64,000 nt of DNA. Origin: Paenibacillus alkaliterrae. Lineage in GTDB: Bacteria > Bacillota > Bacilli > Paenibacillales > Paenibacillaceae. The DNA lies in assembly GCF_021532375.1 (NCBI RefSeq), contig NZ_JAKGAP010000037.1, forward strand, positions 1-64,000, given 5' to 3'. Below, in pieces: positions 59,221 through 64,000 of this stretch. The notes below the pieces were generated by a model. It saw only the letters and a list, made by a program, of their open reading frames with translations. It was not told the origin of the DNA and made no database searches. Positions within the stretch are counted from its first letter, which is position 1, and every line of letters starts with the position of its first letter. The translations under genes and the position numbers were made by a program.

Positions 59221-59331
59221 ATGAAGAGTAAGAGCATGATGAAAAGTAGCAAAGGTATTCTCAAAGCAGTTGGAGAGACCGGATGGGCGGTAGCTACGAA
59301 CTTAGTTGCATCAGGTGCTACGCTGACTTAA
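59221..59331 (+). CDS. 36-residue peptide of unknown function
   Basis: This short ORF encodes MKSKSMMKSSKGILKAVGE and ends VASGATLT, with no cysteine. The N-terminal third is lysine- and serine-rich, the rest moderately hydrophobic with Gly, Ala and Thr. AAGGAGGGG lies 6 bases before the ATG, one of the strongest sites in the window, and an intrinsic terminator follows the stop by 15 bases. It precedes the kinase gene. It could be a signalling peptide, a small toxin or a leaderless bacteriocin. I recognise no family. Confidence 0.6.
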   Translation: MKSKSMMKSSKGILKAVGETGWAVATNLVASGATLT

Positions 59332-59346
59332 GTACAGAATTCCTGA

Positions 59347-59377
59347 CTGAGCCCTCGACAGGGCTCAGTGTTGTTTT
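59347..59377 (+). terminator. Intrinsic terminator after the 36-codon gene
   Basis: A perfect 9-bp stem (59347-59355 with 59360-59368) with loop CGAC is followed by TGTTGTTTT. It would end a short peptide mRNA, with read-through into the kinase. Confidence 0.75.
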
Positions 59378-59445
59378 GAGTAATTAGTTAGGTGAGTTTG
59401 CTTGCAGTCTTTATACAAGTGATAATCGTTTGCGAGGTCGAAATT

Positions 59446-60666
59446 ATGGCTATTCCAGTGCACGAAGTTGAGCAATATTTACATGTACAAGCCCGAAAGA
59501 TCAATAGTCAGTTCTCAAATATGAAAGATGCTTCTGCCCTCTACGATGACTACTATGAAGATGTTGAAAATGAAAGTCTTCGGCAAATATTTCCACTACT
59601 TCATGCCGTGATGAATAATTTATTTGCCTTCATGAATCAAAAGCTTTCACCTGGGTACGGCGGGCATTTCAATGCAGATCCTAGCCGAGACTTGATTGAT
59701 GTAATTGAAGCTTTTCAGAAGCTTCAGGCTAATCTAAAGAAATCATCTGTCGCCTTTGAACTGGATCAATATTACATGGATTTGATCACAAGATGTAATG
59801 TTTTTTTGAGTAAGAGTGGAGGTAGTACGATTCCATCGGATTTCCCGATGATTGAACTGATTGAACATCGGGCTATATTTAGTATGATGAACGTCGTGGA
59901 AGTCAAACGTTCACCAAGTAAAGAAGCCTTCCAAACCCGACTCATCGGTGGTGGATCTTATGCTCAGGTTTTCAAATATAAAGATCCACATTATAACCGC
60001 TGGTTTGCCTTGAAACGGGCAAAGGCCGATTTAACGACAAAGGAACTACAGAGGTTTAAGAACGAGTACGAAATCACGCGAAAGTTGAATTCACCTTATG
60101 TCATCGAAGCCTATAACTACAACGACGAAAAGAATGAATATACCCTTGAGTATGCTAATGGCGGGACGCTCGCTGATTATATTCGTGCAAATAATACAAA
60201 GCTTGATATGCAGGACCGGCTTAAGCTGATTGGTCAGCTATTTAATGCTTTTATCTACATCCATGAGAAAGAGATATTGCACCGGGACATTAGTTATCAT
60301 AACATATTGATTCAGCATTACGATGAACCGTGGACTGTACTCAAAATATCGGATTTCGGACTTGTCAAAATCCCGGAAAGTTCTTTAACAAGTATAGATT
60401 CGAGTGTTAAAGGTTCACTAAACGATCCGGACTTAACTAAGGTGGGATTTGCAAATTACGAAGTGCGTCATGAAATTTATGCTCTGACCCAGGTTGTAAA
60501 CTTTATACTTTGCGGAAAGAAACACGGAAATGGAATCTACAGTAAGCGTCAAGGTGTAAAGGAGTTCCTTTTACAAGGGTTGGCTGCAGATATCAATGAA
60601 CGCTTTAGCTCTGTTAAAGATATGGCCGAAGCATTTCGTAGTGTAAGACATGAATTATTAAAGTAA
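59446..60666 (+). CDS. Protein kinase with helical N-terminal region
   Basis: This 406-residue protein has a C-terminal Ser/Thr-type kinase domain from about residue 165. The glycine loop is GGGSYAQV (168-175), the ATP lysine is Lys190 (ALKRAK), the catalytic loop is HRDISYHN (His279-Asp281, Asn286) and the metal motif is DFG (303-305), all intact. The usual GT-x-x-Y-x-APE segment is absent, so substrate recognition is unusual. Residues 1-160 are helical and unfamiliar, with no membrane segment. The ATG at 59446 has GAGG upstream; the ORF could extend to 59392. It is convergent with the recombinase gene. Confidence 0.85.
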   Translation: MAIPVHEVEQYLHVQARKINSQFSNMKDASALYDDYYEDVENESLRQIFPLLHAVMNNLFAFMNQKLSPGYGGHFNADPSRDLIDVIEAFQKLQANLKKSSVAFELDQYYMDLITRCNVFLSKSGGSTIPSDFPMIELIEHRAIFSMMNVVEVKRSPSKEAFQTRLIGGGSYAQVFKYKDPHYNRWFALKRAKADLTTKELQRFKNEYEITRKLNSPYVIEAYNYNDEKNEYTLEYANGGTLADYIRANNTKLDMQDRLKLIGQLFNAFIYIHEKEILHRDISYHNILIQHYDEPWTVLKISDFGLVKIPESSLTSIDSSVKGSLNDPDLTKVGFANYEVRHEIYALTQVVNFILCGKKHGNGIYSKRQGVKEFLLQGLAADINERFSSVKDMAEAFRSVRHELLK

Positions 60667-60723
60667 CTGAAGGGAAGAGAGTGCCAGGCCTGATGAATAT
60701 GGCATTTATCAGATAGCTGCAAA

Positions 60724-62373
60724 TCATATAGCAAAGATTAGTTTATGATTCAGTGTGTGGGCTTTTCCGGGCAAAGGAAAAGCCCCTTCCGCCATGTTGT
60801 CGGCAGAAGGGGCGACGATTAAAAAATGCTGTTCGGTTGTTTCGTCGAAGGCCAGCTCGATTTTATCTATCTGGCGTTTTTCGTTCAGCGAGATTTTCTG
60901 GATGATGAGGTGCAACAGGGTTTTCCGTTGGTCGAAGGACGACTCTTGCAATAGGTACTCGAAACGCTCGATCAAGGAGCGTACCTGTTCGTAGCTGACC
61001 GTTTGGGAATTGTCGCCGTTCAGCTCAAACTCGATTTCGGACTTCCGCGAAAGCAGTTGGTCACGTTCCGCGTCAAGCTCGCCCAGCCTTCCCGAGAAAA
61101 GCTCCCGATCGAAGTCATCCAGCTCGTACAGCTCGAAGTATTTCTTGCGCTTATCCTCGATCTGAGAGAGCTTAGTCTGGATAGCCTCAAGTTCCTCCTG
61201 TAGGGGCTGGATTCGGTTCTTTTTCCGGCTGTTGATGCTGGCGACGATGCCCCGAAGGATGTGCGGCTTGGCAAGCACTGCGCGTATTCGATCCGTAACG
61301 AACCGCTCGGCGTCGTCCTTGCGGATGCTGTTGGCGCTGCACACCGCGCTTCCTTTACTGCGGAAGTTGCTGCAGGAGTAGTAGGTACGCACGATCTTGC
61401 TGCCGTCCTTGGCTGTGTTCTTCGTGACGCTGGCGGTCATGGCCGCGCCGCACTTCGGGCAGCGGAGGATGCCGGTCAGCAAAAACTTGCCGTCGAAGCG
61501 TTTTGTGGAGGTGAACGACTTTTTGCTTCGGAGAAACTGCACCTTCTCCCAAAGCGTCCCGTCTATGATGTGATCGTGAACGCCGTCGACCAGAATCGGC
61601 TCGGCGCTCTTTCCCCTGCGGCGCTTCTCACTCCAACATTCGTAACGGTTATACCTTATTTTACCGGTATAGAAGGGATTGTCCAGAATGTCCTTCACCG
61701 AGCAGATGGAAAAAGGCCGGTTCATCTTTGTTTTGTAGCCGTCGTGATTGAGCTGGTTTGCGATGGAACGGTATCCGTGGCCGTTGCTGAACATCTCGAA
61801 GATGCGCTTCACGACGGCAGCCTCCTCAGGGACGATTTCAATGACTGTCTTTCGCTTGTGAGCACCTGCGCTGCCGAGGTCCACGATCGTATAGCCGAGC
61901 GGCACCTTTCCGTTGTGTTTCCCCGTCTTAGCGCGATATTTGAGGCCCATCTTGACATTCTCGACTATCGTATTACGTTCAAGTTCTCCGACAGAGCCCA
62001 ACATGGAAAGAGCGAACTTGCCCATCGCTGAGGAAGTATCGAAGTTTTCGGAGAATGATCGGAACTCGACATTGTACTTCCGAAGTTCCTCGACGATCTG
62101 AAGCAAATCAATCGTGTTACGCGCCAATCTATTGAACTTCCACACCAATACAAGATCTATCATCCCCGCTTTCGCGTCCCGAATCATCTGCTGGAGCTCG
62201 AAGCGCTTTTCGATGCTCTTGCCGCTCACGCCACGGTCGGCGTACTCTTTGAACACCGTCATCTCATACATTCGGCAGTAGGTTCTAAGTGTCTCCAACT
62301 GTGCGTCTATGGAGTACCCATGTTCGGCTTGTTCCTCTGTACTCACGCGAACATATATTCCCACTCTCTTCAT
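60724..62373 (-). CDS. Large serine recombinase, CcrB-like
   Basis: This 549-residue recombinase has the N-terminal resolvase domain (RVGIYVRVSTEEQ, catalytic Ser11; NRLARNTIDLLQIVEEL), the recombinase domain (GHGYRSIANQLNHDGY, NPFYTGKIRYNRY) and a zinc ribbon (CPKCGAAM, YYSCSN, VCSANS), ending with a coiled coil. Motif for motif it resembles staphylococcal CcrB, the enzyme that moves SCC elements at rlmH. AAAAGGAATG precedes the ATG. It begins 19 bases after the gene at 62393-63961, as ccrB follows ccrA. Confidence 0.92.
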   Translation of the reverse strand: MKRVGIYVRVSTEEQAEHGYSIDAQLETLRTYCRMYEMTVFKEYADRGVSGKSIEKRFELQQMIRDAKAGMIDLVLVWKFNRLARNTIDLLQIVEELRKYNVEFRSFSENFDTSSAMGKFALSMLGSVGELERNTIVENVKMGLKYRAKTGKHNGKVPLGYTIVDLGSAGAHKRKTVIEIVPEEAAVVKRIFEMFSNGHGYRSIANQLNHDGYKTKMNRPFSICSVKDILDNPFYTGKIRYNRYECWSEKRRRGKSAEPILVDGVHDHIIDGTLWEKVQFLRSKKSFTSTKRFDGKFLLTGILRCPKCGAAMTASVTKNTAKDGSKIVRTYYSCSNFRSKGSAVCSANSIRKDDAERFVTDRIRAVLAKPHILRGIVASINSRKKNRIQPLQEELEAIQTKLSQIEDKRKKYFELYELDDFDRELFSGRLGELDAERDQLLSRKSEIEFELNGDNSQTVSYEQVRSLIERFEYLLQESSFDQRKTLLHLIIQKISLNEKRQIDKIELAFDETTEQHFLIVAPSADNMAEGAFPLPGKAHTLNHKLIFAI

Positions 62374-62392
62374 GAAGCATTCATTCCTTTTC

Positions 62393-63961
62393 TCATGCTC
62401 GCCATTCCTCCTGAAGTAAATTTGTCACGTCGATATGACCGATAGGGCCGCTGCCGTAGAGCCGTGCTTCCTGAATGCATCGATTAGGTGGGAGAGTGAT
62501 CTTGTCGATAAATAATCTCAAGAACTGCCGCTGCATGTCTGCATTTGCCGATTGAAGAACGGCACGTATTTGCTGGATGGCAGATTGGATGTGAGCGGGA
62601 TTGATGGCTTCTGTCTTCGTTGCCCGGATCTGTTGTTCCACGTTATCCTTCATGGTCTGAAGCTCTTGTAAATGGATTTGAATGCTGCCGATGAGATTTC
62701 TAAGTTCTTCCTTGGTGATTGCTCCGTCTTCATAAGTCTGAAACAGTTGTTTTCGTTCTGCTTCCAGCAAGGTTAGTTCGATTTGAAGACGATTCGCATG
62801 TTCCAACAATGGTGACGATGTTGCTGATTGTTTCGCATGGATTGACGTTGTGATCCGCTTAACTATCTGTGATGAACTAACGATTGCTTGAAGCAGGTTG
62901 AAAAGCCATTCCTCGATTTTATCAGCTCTTACGTAATTTGGCTTACAGGCAGCAATCCCTCTGGCCAGATAGTTCCCGCAAGCATAATAGTGATTCATCT
63001 TTATGGAACCGTTTTTTCGTAAGGCTTTGGTATGCATAGGTATCATGCCTTGTCCGCATTGAGGACACTTGAGCAGCCCGGTAAGGGGATAGAGCCGCTG
63101 GATCAGCCTCCGAGGAGGGCGGGACCTCTGGCTCAAAACGAGCTGCACCTGAATCCAGAGGTCTGCGCGAACGATGGGGTCGTGATCGCCCTTAGCCCAG
63201 CCTACAGCGTGCTTGCTGCTATCTTTTCGGTTCTTCGAGACGTCAAACCTTACTTTCGCGATATAGTTCTGATTTGTCAGAATTCCTCTGACCGCCGGGA
63301 CGCTGAACAAGTATCCCCTCTTGGTCCGATGCCCTTCCATATTCAATCGATTCGTGATGGCCTTATAGCCGTAGTCGCCTGTAGCATAGAGCTCGAAAAT
63401 GCGCAGAACGAGTTCTGCTTCCTTGGGCACGATCTCCACGCAGGAGTCTCCTGTCTGAGGATTGCGAGTCCATCGATACCCTAGCACATTGTTGCCGCAG
63501 TTCCATTTTCCTTGTTTTGCCTTATGTACAGCTCCGAGGCTTGCGTTCTCCACGATCTGGTCGCGCTCCAGCTGCGCGGCTGCTCCCATCATCTGAAGCG
63601 TGAACCGTCCGAGAGTCGTATGGGTGTCGAACTGTTCGGTCAGGCTGATAAGGGCTACGCTATGGTTTGAGAGCAGGTCGACAATTTCCAGCAGGTCGGG
63701 AAGGGAGCGGGAGAGGCGGCTGAGACGCCAGATGATGACGTGCTGAAAGCTGCCCAGCTTCGCGTCTTCCAGCATCATCTTCAGCTGATTCCGGCCTTGA
63801 ATGGATTTTCCTGATACTCCTGCGTCGACATAGGTTTTATATACGTGAAGACGGTTGGTGGAGCAGTAGGAGCGAAGGGCTTCCAGTTGGGCATCAATGC
63901 TGAAGCCGTACTTTGCCTGCTCCTCGGTGCTGACTCTGCAATACAGCGCGGCGCGATTCAT
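62393..63961 (-). CDS. Large serine recombinase (upstream partner)
   Basis: This 522-residue recombinase has catalytic Ser11 in RAALYCRVSTEEQ, the resolvase core (IIWRLSRLSRSLPDLLEIV, FTLQMMGAAAQLERDQIVEN), the recombinase domain (YGYKAITNRLNMEGH) and a zinc ribbon (CPQCGQGM and YYACGN), followed by a coiled coil. It is clearly a different protein from its neighbour. The ATG at 63961 fits the family start, but the open frame continues to the window edge, so an upstream TTG start at 64000 cannot be excluded. Confidence 0.9.
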   Translation of the reverse strand: MNRAALYCRVSTEEQAKYGFSIDAQLEALRSYCSTNRLHVYKTYVDAGVSGKSIQGRNQLKMMLEDAKLGSFQHVIIWRLSRLSRSLPDLLEIVDLLSNHSVALISLTEQFDTHTTLGRFTLQMMGAAAQLERDQIVENASLGAVHKAKQGKWNCGNNVLGYRWTRNPQTGDSCVEIVPKEAELVLRIFELYATGDYGYKAITNRLNMEGHRTKRGYLFSVPAVRGILTNQNYIAKVRFDVSKNRKDSSKHAVGWAKGDHDPIVRADLWIQVQLVLSQRSRPPRRLIQRLYPLTGLLKCPQCGQGMIPMHTKALRKNGSIKMNHYYACGNYLARGIAACKPNYVRADKIEEWLFNLLQAIVSSSQIVKRITTSIHAKQSATSSPLLEHANRLQIELTLLEAERKQLFQTYEDGAITKEELRNLIGSIQIHLQELQTMKDNVEQQIRATKTEAINPAHIQSAIQQIRAVLQSANADMQRQFLRLFIDKITLPPNRCIQEARLYGSGPIGHIDVTNLLQEEWRA

Positions 63962-64000
63962 GCGTATTCCACTTCTGTATTGATGTAGTTGAATGGCCAA

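Noticed and set aside
58950-59264. Minus-strand 104-codon ORF opposite the 36-codon gene
   Set aside because: It has no ribosome binding site, is antisense to the well-supported small gene, and its translation resembles no family.

Overview
The window is the chromosome replication-origin region of a spore-forming, low-to-mid-GC Firmicute, most likely Paenibacillus or a close relative. The gene order around dnaA follows the Bacillus subtilis origin. Sporulation-linked genes are present (SpoIIIJ/YidC, Jag, YyaC, a YheC/YheD-type protein). The Mrp antiporter and the PspA/DUF350/DUF4178/DUF4247 set are Firmicute types. The species call is inferred from gene content; no rRNA gene lies inside the window.

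Layout. (1) 1-11.3 kb, mostly minus strand, reading away from oriC: dnaA, dnaN, yaaA, recF, remB, gyrB, gyrA, an HD-GYP gene, then the promoter and boxA leader of an rrn operon whose 16S gene must lie just left of base 1. A YheC/YheD-type ATP-grasp gene sits between gyrB and gyrA in the opposite orientation. (2) 9.84-11.74 kb: bipartite oriC, with a DnaA-trio/AT-rich unwinding element between dnaN and dnaA and a DnaA-box cluster between dnaA and rpmH. (3) 11.8-25.2 kb, plus strand: rpmH-rnpA-yidC-jag-mnmE-mnmG-rsmG-noc-parA-parB (two parS sites), then a cysteine desulfurase, DUF4446, yyaC (minus), DUF3343, MscS, DUF951 and tRNA-Ser(CGA). (4) 25.3-26.9 kb: a short accessory stretch with an AT-rich acetyltransferase, repeats and a YjzC-like gene. 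(5) 26.9-28.2 kb: rpsF-ssb-rpsR. (6) 28.2-41.5 kb: a membrane and stress block containing a seven-subunit Mrp Na+/H+ antiporter operon with A and B fused, a PspA envelope-stress cluster behind a SigW-like promoter, an AI-2E-family exporter, a CorC/HlyC-type CBS protein and small membrane proteins. (7) 41.6-47.8 kb: yybS, gdpP, rplI, dnaB, purA. (8) 47.9-58.9 kb: an M23/LysM/G5 cell-wall hydrolase, walRKHIJ, an HtrA protease, a CxxH/CxxC-family protein and rlmH.

(9) 58.93-64.0 kb is the most unusual part. Directly after the 3' end of rlmH, the insertion target of staphylococcal SCC elements, lies an accessory segment. It carries a 36-codon peptide gene with a strong ribosome binding site and its own terminator, a protein kinase with an intact active site and an unfamiliar helical N-terminal region, and two tandem large serine recombinases, one strongly resembling CcrB. 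I read this as one end of an SCC-like island in a non-staphylococcal host. Its far end and remaining cargo are outside the window.

The core genes cover replication initiation, chromosome segregation, tRNA modification, ribosomal proteins, protein insertion and cell-wall homeostasis. The Mrp, Psp, GdpP and Wal modules all deal with ion balance or envelope stress.
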